DNA of 64,000 bases from Asterella californica (taxonomy: Eukaryota; Streptophyta; Marchantiopsida; Marchantiales; Aytoniaceae), in contig JAYKYS010000005.1 in NCBI GenBank assembly GCA_036924285.1, positions 2,852,001 to 2,916,000 on the forward strand, read 5' to 3'. Position numbers and translations under genes: made by a program. Shown here piece by piece: positions 52,452 to 62,239 of the stretch. Each line of letters opens with the position of its first letter. The stretch's first letter is position 1. The notes beneath the pieces are model-generated. The model was not told where the DNA came from. It did not search any database and saw only the letters and a list, made by a program, of their open reading frames with translations.

Positions 52452-54834
52452 CTATGGTGACCCTATGCGAAAATCCTTAAACTCTTCAGTGACTTTAGGA
52501 AGAGAGCCACTCCGTAAGTTCTCCCGATTGCGCTCATGGTTAGGAGGTACAGTTAGAAACTGCACTGCTCTCTTACCGTCTTGATTTCTGATCCTAGCAT
52601 ATGCAGATCCATCATCCAGCACCTTGGTCTCCATCCTTACAGTCGTAATGTATGGCTGTCCAAGAATTACCGGATACGAAGTAGTGTCTTGAACAAAAAA
52701 GTTTTGCTCTATGACTACATCTCCAATCTTCACCCTTACATCCGGACAAGCACCGTAGAGTTCTCCTCGTGTGTTGTTCGCTGCCCGGATCATCCAACCA
52801 TGCTTTGTGTCAATGGGCCACTTCTCTCGCTTATAGACATCTTTGGATACGATGTTAATCTCAGATCCATGGTCAATGAGAGCAACCACCGGATCTACCA
52901 AATCTCCTATCTTCACCAAGGTCTCCGTAGTACCTCTAGCCCAATGTCCCCTAGTATAATAACTGGGAACCCTATCATCTCCCTCATCTTCATCTACAGC
53001 AAATCGAACCTTATGACTGGTGCAATATTTAGCTAACTCTTGCTCCTCCTCCTTCGTTATTCTCGTATCTAGAGCGTTAGTCATAGCAGTCTCTCCTGTC
53101 AACTGCCTCTTCCTCTTGATGGTGTCAATAATGACATCATGGAACTCCTTCTTTGCTATTCCAAGGATCTCTCGTAAAGTAAACTCAATCTTCGCGTTGA
53201 GCACTCTCTCTTCTAACACCCCCTTCAAATCTGTAGCAGCTTCAATATCTGACTGCAGCTTGTAGGTAGCAGGCTTACCTTTCTTACTCCTTTCTAACCT
53301 CTCTGTAGTAGATGGTGGAACTTCCTCCATAGTCTCTTCTCGCACCGGCGTTGTATCTAGCCGAGGTTTTTCACCTCGTAACTGCCTCTTAGGAGTACTT
53401 CTCTCCTCACTAGGACCAGCATCATCCCTCCTACGCTTCTCCTCCATGAGAGCCTCATGTTGACTCTTTGCCAAGTAGGCGTGTACAGACATTGTATCTA
53501 CTGGATCACTCCATCCAGTAGCACCTCTGATTGTCGTGGCCACCTTGAGTAACTCACCCCTTGTTGCTTTTCCTTTCTCCATTGTGGTCACAGCATGACT
53601 CCATATTTCACTCGCCTTTACTTCCTCTTCAGAAGTACTATCTCTATCTTTCACTACCTCAACCCCATAGGTAGCGGCTTTTACTGATACCTCAGCATGT
53701 TGTGAAAGATAATCCTCTAAAACTTACCTCATCCCTCCTCTTCCAAAGTTAGTTTTGAGGATCTCACCTGTCTCCTTCAAGGCAACCTTCCCCTCCTTCC
53801 AGTAGATCACTCCTTGCCGTAGGATGTCAGCAAAGTCTCCGCACTCCTTCCGGTGATGTTCAGTGCTATCGCACCACATACATCTCTGCACATACCCTTG
53901 CTTTGGAGCGGTTTTGTCCTCAAGTACTCCTCCTTTCTCCTCTAGTCTTGCTAGCTTAATCTGCAAGTCTCTCATCCCTTTTACCAATTCCTCTATTGCA
54001 TCTTTTTGAGGTGCAACCATAGGGACAGGAACAGCAAGAAATGAAATAGGAGGTACTTGTACATTAGGCATTGTTGGCTGCCTACGGGGTAGTACGATTG
54101 GCGGTGGTCTCACTTCTTGCCTTACCACCACCTTCCCTCTCTGATACTCCCGCTTCGCAAGTACACCCACTGCTTCAGAAACCTTCCTCCAATCAGCCGT
54201 GAGCCCAGTATCTTCCATCCTGTCTTCCAGAAGTAGTTCCAACTCCCTCTGTAGCTCATTGTTAGCTGCTTGCAGAAACAGCTCCACTTTGTCGTTCTCC
54301 AATGTGAGCTTCTCCATCCGAGACAACTGAAGGAACTGTCTCTCGAACTCCCTAAATAGCTCTGTAGCAACAAGCCTTTTATTGGGTTTGTTTACCCACT
54401 CCATGAATGACTTCTTAGTCACTCGATCTGCATCTTCTAGAGAATATTCTTCTTTTAATTGAAAAGTAAACTCCTCCCATGTAGCGCCATGAGAGTGAAT
54501 GATCTCCTTCACATGCTCTCGTATCTCTGGTACGACAACAAGCTCAAATGTGTTGACCATCTCTCTCTTCGGCACTTTACTCAACTCCATCTCCCTAGAA
54601 TAGTACTTAAGGTACTTGGAGATGTTCTTTCCATCAAACTGATCCAACAAACCTACAACAGACTGCAAAGCTCTAGTAGCCATTGTCTCTTCGTTCAGCG
54701 GCTTGTTGTTGTTGCATGATCAATGCGAATGCCTCAAGCAATCGCATGTTAGACCTTTTTAGTGGGTTCACCCTCGGGGCCTCTCCAAACGTAGAAGCCT
54801 CATCTATGAATTGAGATAGGCTCTCAGCGTCCAT
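52452..54834 (-). pseudogene. Element H: Gag-protease with one frameshift and one stop
   Basis: ATG at 54834 (M-D-A-E-S-L-S-Q-F). A frameshift near 54675 moves to the frame with A-T-R-A-L-Q-S-V-V and F-D-G-K-N-I-S-K-Y-L. The frame then stays open except for a stop at 53724 (G-G-M-R-stop-V-L-E-D; K in relatives). The knuckle CMWCDSTEHHRKEC lies near 53880, the linker has A-Y-L-A-K-S-Q-H-E-A and E-F-T-L-R-E-I-L-G-I-A-K-K-E-F-H-D, and protease LIDHGSEINIVSKDVY is near 52860. It ends at F-K-D-F-R-I-G-S-P-TAG, with pol open in the -1 frame across A-C-C-A-T-A-G-A-G. Confidence 0.92.
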
Positions 54835-54868
54835 GATTGGAAAAAACGTATCTCTTAACCCCAGACGT

Positions 54869-54886
54869 TTCACGTCGAGTTCACCA
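54869..54886 (-). promoter_or_regulatory. Element H primer binding site
   Basis: TGGTGAACTCGACGTGAA on the minus strand, two bases after the 5' LTR, identical to F and G. Confidence 0.75.
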
Positions 54887-54888
54887 AC

Positions 54889-57174
54889 TGTCGTAAGGCG
54901 TGAAATATGGTCTGGGGATACACGGGGTATCTGACTGTAGAGAGATACAACTGGATCTACGACCTAACCGATGAAAACTTATGCTCTCACTATCTAATCT
55001 ATCAGTCTTTTTTGTATGTTACTAGCGAGCTAACTTGACCCAAGTGCAACACATGTGCATCACACAAATGACTCAGAGCTCGATTCCACTCTAGATAAAG
55101 ATAAGGCTCATACACGGCACGTGTCTGCTTTAAATCCCAAGCACTTCTCATACGATCTCTCATCAACATCCGCTTCACTACTTCTTCTCGACAAACTATC
55201 TAAATTGTAGACTCTGACCTTCTATTGTTCGCTGATACGATTTTTGCTCAGGAAGATGTCCACAGCAAGGACCGCCTACTACACAAGCTTCCCAACCATA
55301 CAAGACATATCGGCAGCAAACAGCTAGAAACTCGGGGCGTGACACCGAGGATAACGGTACCTCAGCTTCAGCAAGACGTGGCACCTCCACTGAGCGTGAT
55401 CGCCGTACCAATCTCACAATACAACCTCCTTGTCATCCACACGACACCTCCAAGAAGCACACCTCCCATCTTCAAGTCGTTTTTTGTTCAACTCCAACCA
55501 AGAGATTTAAGCGAAATCTCTCTACGTCTTTCTCGCCCCGCTGCAAACTGAACTTTGACAATCTCGTGCCTTCACCTCGATTATCCAATCAGGCTCAAAC
55601 TTCACAGGACATCCCCTCTGACCCTTCTCTACTACTGTATGAAATTTCAGTCTCAGATCTGAACCCAACTGTCCGCGATGAATCAAGCCACCCGCCTGTG
55701 CTAACTTATGAGCTTTACAGATCTCGATGACCAAAATCCTAGATCTCCACACATTCTCTTACCCAATTGAACTGAAATTTCACATGTGACTAGCTGATAG
55801 GACACACTCTCATCCTGGAATGTTTCATTCAGAGATCCAGTCCCATGTGCACGGAGCAACTCAAGCTTTGAACCCAAAGAAAGCGGTTTTACTCATACCT
55901 CTCAACTTTAACAGCCAACTTCAATCGATCATTTCAGAAGCAAATCCAACCCAAATGTAGGATTGTTTTACATCAATACAACCAGCATGGAGTGAACTAC
56001 TCGAATCCCTTGACAGCTTCTAAAGATCACCTCTCAAACTCTCGGATCACTCCAAAACGTGGCTCGGGTACCGATTTGACCCCCTGACTTTCAACGTCCA
56101 TCACTCTCTCCTCAGAACTCCAAATCGCTTGATCTTTGTCTCCTGAGTGTAGCCCGTTTTGAGAGCTTTCCCACAAGACCACTCACTCCTCAAATGACCC
56201 CCGAGAAGACCTCCAAAACCCTAAAGCCGTCTGCAGATCTGGAATGGAGTTGATTGGTCGAAAATAGACCAATAAGAAAATAGATCTGGAAACCTCTTTT
56301 GTCCTCTACTTGGTACCCTAGAACAACTATAACCTTAATACCCTCTCATGCCTTCAAGGCATCGGCCCCAACCTTAGGCTAATTACACTCGTCAAACTAT
56401 AGAGATCTTACTTAACACTTAAGATTCAGTACAAGGTCAAGATGACGACCTGGAACCGATTTACGATGAAAGGTACTACAAAAGGAAATGGAGAAGCCAT
56501 CACTTGATTACAGTACTCCTCGCCAAAGTTCCTTGCGATCCACGCACGATGATTGATCTTTCGCCGACAATGACATCGAACATCCACCCAGACGTTGAAA
56601 GGGATGTTGGCTGGATAATTCAAGTCCATTGGTCCTCGTCAAAGTAAGATGTACACTGTCAAGTCCCAGTCCTCTCCATACGTGACGATTGGTAAGATCA
56701 CCGGAGTAGATGAGTCCATCATCCTCTCCATGAACTCTTCTTCAAAGTAGACGACGAACCACTGTCGAAAGTGATCGCGGTGGATCAAGTGAAGCTTGAT
56801 ATGAAACGGGTTCAGAAATGACAGATTTGGAACTCGATTCAGTCCTCCATCCATGAATACAACTCCTGCCGTCCTTTCTTATCACGTAAGACACTAAGAC
56901 ACACTCATGAAAACTACCCCCAAAGAAGAATGTCTCACAAACCCCCAACCCACTATCTTATACCTATGTTTGACAACAAGAGCCATTCACGCGAACGTTC
57001 ACGGATCATTGGGTCGGCACATCTTGTTATCGTGCGATCTCACATCCAGATCTCTGTGGACGTGACACCTAATACCCTCTCATGCGAACTACACAAAAGG
57101 TTCACCGAACACAAAAGAAAACACAACAACCGTTCTTCACTGAATTCACATGTGGGACGTCTCACAACACGACA
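54889..57174 (-). repeat. Element H 5' LTR (2286 bp)
   Basis: Partner of 46611-48895. The right-hand end TGTCG (element's 5' end) is followed on the plus strand by CCGT and element D sequence. The open frame at 56930-57589 fuses LTR bases to D's integrase tail by chance. Confidence 0.94.
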
Positions 57175-57589
57175 CCGTGTGCAGCTTCTCTCACTACGAA
57201 TCAGACAGCTAGAATGTAGAGAGGAGGATCTCGCTGAAGCGCAGCGACGGCTGAAGACGGCTCGACTTGGGAACAAGGAGAGGTTTGATAAGACTCATAG
57301 ACTTCGACCAAAATCGATACAAGTTGGAGACTGGGTGTTGATATACGACAGCACATTAGAGAACCAACACTCTACAATTCGAAAGTTTTCGAGAAGGTGG
57401 TTTGGCCCCTACCTTGTCTATGATGTACATCAGAATGCTACTTATTCCCTGCAAGAGCTAGATGGCACGCCTTTAAGGCTTCCAGTTGTTGGGAAGCGAG
57501 TGAAGTTATTCAAGAAGAGAGAGGAGACTGTGGAGCTAGCTGAGTTTTTAGGTTCAGAGCAGACAGGAGCAAATGAAGACCTTTCTTAG
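57175..57589 (+). pseudogene. Element D: Pol C-terminal part
   Basis: V-Q-L-L-S-L-R-I-R-Q-L-E-C-R-E-E-D-L-A-E-A-Q-R-R-L-K-T-A-R continues directly from 46610. It then has H-R-L-R-P-K-S-I-Q-V-G-D-W-V-L-I-Y and WFGPYLVYDVHQNATYSLQE (the GPY/F-type box), K-R-V-K-L-F-K-K-R and an acidic tail (L-A-E-F-L-G-S-E). It ends with TAG at 57587-57589. This block is intact. Confidence 0.93.
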
Positions 57590-57670
57590 ACGGTCGAAGA
57601 GAGCGAAGACGATTTGGAGGACCACGAGGATCGGTGACGGATTGGCACATACCAGAGGATGTGCAGGTTT

Positions 57671-57682
57671 GGAGGGGGTGAA
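57671..57682 (+). promoter_or_regulatory. Element D polypurine tract
   Basis: GGAGGGGGTGAA abuts the 3' LTR and ends the conserved CACATACCAGAGGATGTGCA block of the lineage. Confidence 0.75.
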
Positions 57683-58176
57683 TGTCGTATTGTACATAGG
57701 TCTATACAATGAAAAGTATTGCATAGAGATTTTTTTCTATATTGTGTAAAGGAAGCTGCCCTGCAGCTTAACAAGCTAGGCAGGAGCTAAGCTGGGGCTA
57801 TGCTTGACAAGCTGCCCCCTAGCTTGGGTTGGAATATCACCCCTAAAGGAGTCGAAAGACACCAGAATGCAAAGCTCGACGAGGAGAGCGACCTCATGCT
57901 TCTAGTTTTGACAGAAAGTGTTTTAAGCAATAGTTAGTACGAGTTTTAGGTTGTGAAATATGTGAAAGAGGGAAATCCGTCGATTCTGGTTCATGACTCG
58001 AACTCAAAATCGGATAGCGTGAGCGTGTAGGTGTTCACAAATACTATAGTTTTGACTCCTTGTTCATTAAAAACAGAGTTGTATAGAGAAGTTAGTGTAG
58101 GAAAGGCTAGTAAAGATTTTACAGAAAAATTTCTTTAGGTAAACATATGTACAAAAATTTTTACCTTCTTGAACGG

Positions 58177-58254
58177 AACCAAAGGCCATCCGAGTGATAG
58201 GGCGCCTGCCTAGGAGGCAAGTGGTCTCATGATCAATCCCCCTGACCTCTGGTT
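58177..58254 (+). repeat. tRNA-like stem-loop in element D 3' LTR
   Basis: Counterpart of 14171-14249. The arms pair with two mismatches or wobbles. B-box GATCAATCC is conserved at 58231-58239. Here the TGCCTAGGAGGCA part can form a small internal hairpin. Confidence 0.4.
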
Positions 58255-58599
58255 CCTATTTCGGCATGTTGGCCTCCTGGAAGGGAGTCTATGTTGGATA
58301 TGCAGCCACGTCCTACATATCTAGGGGCAGGAGACCGGTATCTCTCTTAATCGTGGGCTTCCTGGCCTAAGCCTCTGCATGCCATCCTGAATATACTATG
58401 GGAGATAACTGGTGCGCATATGGGGGGTTGTAAGTTCTGTGGGACAGCCTCATAAGTGTTGGGGCTTCGGCCTACATTGGATGGCTTGTAATATATTCAA
58501 GGTGGCATCAAGATGGCATCGAGGGCACGGGAAACTTTTGCTGATTATTATGTACGCATAAGGACAACAAGGGGATAGCTTTAGCAAGGACCTTAAAAC

Positions 58600-59180
58600 T
58601 GAAGCGGAAGCGAACATTTTTCTGAGAAATGTTTCTTAGAAAGGTTGAAGCGGAAGATTACAGCGGAAGCGGAAGATTACCGCGGAAGCTTGAAGCGGAA
58701 TATTACAGCGGAAGCGGAAAACTACAGCGGAAGCGGAAGATTACCGCAGAAGCTTGAAGCGGAAAATTACAGCGGAAGCGGAAGATTACCGTAGAAGCTT
58801 GAAGCGGAAGATTACAGCGGAAGCGGAAGATTACCGCGGAAGATTACAGCGGAAGCGGAAAACTACAGCGGAAGCGGAAGATTACCGCGGAAGCTTGAAG
58901 CGGAATATTACAGTGGAAGCGGAAGATTACCGCGGAAGCTTGAAGCGGAATATTACAGCAGAAGCGGAAAACTACAGCGGGAGCGGAAGGTTACCGCGGA
59001 AGCTTGAAGCGGAAGATTACAACGGAAGCGGAAAACTATCGCGGAAGCGGAAGATTACCGCGGAAGCTTGAAGCGGAATATTACAGCGGAAGCGGAAGAT
59101 TACCGCGGAAGCTTGAAGCGGAAGATTACAGCGGAAGCGGAAGATTACAACGGAAGCTTGAAGCGGAAGATTACAGCGGA
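58600..59180 (+). repeat. GCGGAAG minisatellite in element D 3' LTR
   Basis: Same 45-bp and 18-bp building blocks as at 14596-15080 but more of them and in a different order, so the two arrays have changed independently since insertion. Confidence 0.85.
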
Positions 59181-60007
59181 GACGGAAGGAGGAGAATTAG
59201 AGTTTAAGAGGGGGTCATCGACAAGGACAGCAGGGGGCAGCTTAGCTACGGCCCTGCTTCTGATAAGTGACTGCGCTTATAAGGACAGCACGGGGGCAGC
59301 TTAAGCTGGGGCCTTAACTTTTAGGTAAAATACCTGTGGCGACTTGGGAATCGAGGACAGTTTGAAAAGGATTTTTCGGAGAGAGGTGAAGCGGAAGGAG
59401 GAGGATTACACGCAAGAGAAGCTAGGAGGCTGGGAAAAGATCAAATTGTTGACAGATTGAATTGGGAGATCATCGTAGAGAGAGGGGCAGGAGTTTTAAG
59501 CTTGGACGTTGTCCACTAAACTGTACAGAGGAGAAATTACTCTCAGGAGGCAGTTTTATTGAGAGAGATCGTTTGAAAATCTACGGAGGACTTTTGATCG
59601 ACGCATGATCAAATTTCTGAGAGTTTCAGTTGGGACAAAGAGAGGAATAAGATTCAGGGGTCCGAATTTCACTATTAGGATCGGATTGAGACGTACTTGG
59701 TAGACTTTTGGTTGAAAACTGATTGACGAGAGAAAAAGACACGCATGAGAGGAAGAGAGAGAGATTTTCTTTACAGTTGAAGAAATTGATGATGCAGCTA
59801 CACTGAAATAAAGTTATTTGGATCTTGAGAGACCTATCTGTGTACCTAAGGTGTGCTGGAGTGCTTGTTTTTGTAAACAGTGGGCACAAGAGGCTGTGGT
59901 TTGAGATTTCATCGTTGGCAGCAACCTATTTTCCTTTCTGGTCGTTTTTCTCTGATCGGTCACAGTCAGGAGGTCCGCCCTCCCCAAGAAAGACTCTCAA
60001 CTCGACA

Positions 60008-60571
60008 GCGGTTTGATGAACTTGTTCTTATGATGTTAGGAAAGGAGGTGCGTCTATTGGGGAGTTCTACTCCGACGGGTCAGCAAAAATTTGTCTATTT
60101 TGCAGATTCTAAGATTTCGAGGTAGGGGACGTGGACGAGATCACGGACAGCAATAGCAGTCGCAACAACAGGAGTAGAATCAACAGAACCAGTAGAACCA
60201 GCAAAAGTCTAGTTCTTCCAACAACCCGAGACGTGCGTCCGGTTCTTGCAACTACTGTAAGAAGCAAAGTCACAATGTGAATCAGTGCTACAAGCCACAA
60301 AACAATCAAAGACAACATGACAACAACCCCCAGCAAGGTAATAGCAACCAGCAAGGCTATGCAGTCACTGAGCAAGACTATTCGGAGCAGTTGATGATTA
60401 CAACGCATCAGAGTTATGTGGCTTTTGAGCCACAGATCGACTGGGTGATCTACTCCGATGTCATCAATCACAACACATCCCATTGGGAGCGGTTCAATTC
60501 ACTCGAGTCTGTGGAGACTCCTCAGTTTATGATGACAGGAGATGACACCAAGCACAAGATCCAACACAAGG
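60008..60571 (+). pseudogene. Element C: Ty1/copia Gag-protease fragment, right half
   Basis: R-F-D-E-L-V-L-M-M-L-G-K-E-V-R-L-L continues the left half across D. After frame changes it gives an R-G-R-G-R-G-R-D-H stretch and a glutamine-rich run with three TAG stops at expected Q codons (CAG to TAG). A C-C-H-C knuckle CNYCKKQSHNVNQC follows near 60257. Then comes D-W-V-I-Y-S-D-V-I-N-H, a decayed form of the copia protease start W-V-I-D-S-G-A-T-N-H, and G-D-D-T-K-H-K-I. The match ends near 60571 where element I begins. Confidence 0.85.
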
Positions 60572-60887
60572 ATAGTAGTCTTGATAATCAACATAGCACT
60601 GTCATAAAGTTTCCAAGAGATAGTTTGGACCTTATGTGGTGTTAGAAGTTCATGATAATGCCACTTACTCCTTGAGAAAATTACATGGTGCAGTGTTGAA
60701 GATACCAGTTGCACAGAAGAGGATCAAGCTCTTTAGAAAGAGAGGGGAGGACCAGAACATTGCAGAGTTTACTGAGGATGAAGCTGAAGACTCAATGAAG
60801 GTTGAAGATGAGTTTGAAGTTGAAGCTGAAGAGTCTTGATCTAGATCTGACACATATCAAAGGATGTGTATGTTTAGAGGGGGTGGA
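60572..60887 (+). pseudogene. Element I: 3' end of an F-like pol
   Basis: D-S-S-L-D-N-Q-H-S-T-V-I-K-F and, after a frameshift near 60620, V-L-E-V-H-D-N-A-T-Y-S-L-R-K-L match the last ~90 residues of F's Pol, including the acidic tail ending E-V-E-A-E-E-S. A stop follows, then the conserved GGATGTGTATGTTTAGAGG-type block. The left end is truncated and fused to copia remnant C, giving a chimeric open frame at 60277-60645. Confidence 0.88.
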
Positions 60888-62239
60888 TGTCGTGCTACTT
60901 GGCGGTCACATGTTACACTTCTACTCCGACACTTGAATTTAGTAGTTCTAGAAGTTAGCTCAATATTACTTTTAGTCCTTTATGCATATGTTTGACACCT
61001 TTGCATATGATGTTAACACTATTATGTTATATATTTGAGTCATAGTAGGTTGATAGTATGTTATTTATCTTGTTCAAGCACTCGTACGCTTGTGCAAGTG
61101 ATTTCATACTTATCTATGTTGTCAAAGTACATAATTTAAGTCTATCATGTGGATAGAGTATAAGCTCATGGGTTATACTTACATGTCGCCCATGCATGCT
61201 TTCTAGCTTGTTTAAGTTATCTTTCAGTGTTACGTGTCATTTTACATGTCTTCGTAGGAAGTTTAAAGTTTACGCTGACACTTTAGAGGCTTGACGTGGT
61301 AACCTATGTGTGAAATTAAGTAACCACGTGGATTGGGGTGCAAAAGGACATGGAAGTGAAGCTATGAACTCCCACTGATCCATTCTCGTTCTTTGTGAAA
61401 CTCTAAACTTATAAGCAAGGATCTTAAGGGGAGTTTGAGCTTTTGGTAGAGACATTCGAAAATCTAAGAACATAGGGTGAGAGAGCTCGTCTTGCCAGTC
61501 ATTTCCATTGAAATTTCCGATCGATTTGGAGCAATGAAGAAAGAGTTATGGCAAATTGAAGTTCGGATTGGACCAGAATTGTATCACAATTGTTGATTTT
61601 GAGGTTTTTGGTGTCAATTGCAACAAAATAGAGACAATGGCTTCAAACCTTCGTGGTTGCGTTCAATGTCAGCAGGACTACGACTGCGCAACAAAGTTTC
61701 ATGTCATTTGAGTGAGTGAGTAATTCAAGACAATCGCTGAAGTAGAGGGGGTCTGAAAAGCTCTCAATCTAGAGCAGCAACTTCAGAGCTCGAGATATGA
61801 AGAACTGTGTACAACCAGCAGTTCAAATTTCACAGGGATGTTCAGCATGCTGTAAACCTCCCTTTTATTTTATGTATTTGGATAGGGTTCTCCAAATCCT
61901 GTAAGAATCATCGAAAGTTATCAAACCTATTCTCTATTCTAAGTCAAAGTAGCCATCTGGATGTCATAATTGTTAGAATTTCTTTACTCAAAACGTTTTT
62001 GCTCATATCTCAGAGCTCATATTTGATCTCAAGCTGAAAGTTCGTATGTGTGTTCAGTAGGGCCTCCTTTTACATGTAGGATAAGTTTTGAAGTCTAAAC
62101 TATCATATGTTTCATGTTCTTGAGGGTTAAAGTTCACCGTCTGATCTTATTATTACTAGTTAGTCCCGATTTTCACTTTCTGAACATATTAGAGGACCCA
62201 ATAGACAAGCCCAACGCTTTCCGAAGACACACTCTGACA
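60888..62239 (+). repeat. Element I 3' LTR (1352 bp), old F-family LTR
   Basis: TGTCGTGCTACTTGG...CACTCTGACA. Aligns along its length with F's LTR (33848-35220) but with many substitutions and small indels. It is followed by ATGT, which could be a decayed ACGT, but the left flank is missing so this cannot be tested. Confidence 0.88.

Larger units (their letters stand above)
46611..57174 (-). mobile_element. Element H: full-length decayed Ty3/gypsy element, minus strand
   Basis: 10564 bp. Target duplication CCGT at 46607-46610 and 57175-57178. Removal restores D's W-E-D-N-V-D-R-V-Q-L-L. LTRs: 54889-57174 (5') and 46611-48895 (3'), 2285-2286 bp, with roughly 20 differences in the first ~670 bp by eye, mostly transitions. 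It carries the same primer site and protein lineage as F and G. Gag-protease has a frameshift and a stop; pol has three stops and a frameshift. Confidence 0.96.
13678..60007 (+). mobile_element. Element D: Ty3/gypsy element (own length about 10.8 kb) carrying four nested insertions
   Basis: LTRs 13678-15901 and 57683-60007 are flanked by GCGG at 13674-13677 and 60008-60011. D's own internal sequence lies in five blocks: 15902-18263, 25895-26513, 35221-35822, 44460-46610 and 57175-57682, separated by E, F, G and H. At each junction the D protein continues in register once the insert and one 4-bp duplication are removed. Its gag-pol has several stops and frameshifts of its own. D belongs to the D-H-G protease lineage. 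It is the oldest layer of the nest, with clearly diverged LTRs. Confidence 0.95.
57683..60007 (+). repeat. Element D 3' LTR (2325 bp)
   Basis: Partner of 13678-15901, about 100 bp longer, largely through a longer GCGGAAG array (about 58600-59180). Contains the second tRNA-like stem-loop (58177-58254). It is followed by the GCGG target duplicate and the right half of copia remnant C. Confidence 0.93.

Noticed and set aside
56930..57589. 219-codon open frame as a novel protein
   Set aside because: The first ~80 codons are element H LTR and the rest is element D's integrase tail; the fusion is accidental.
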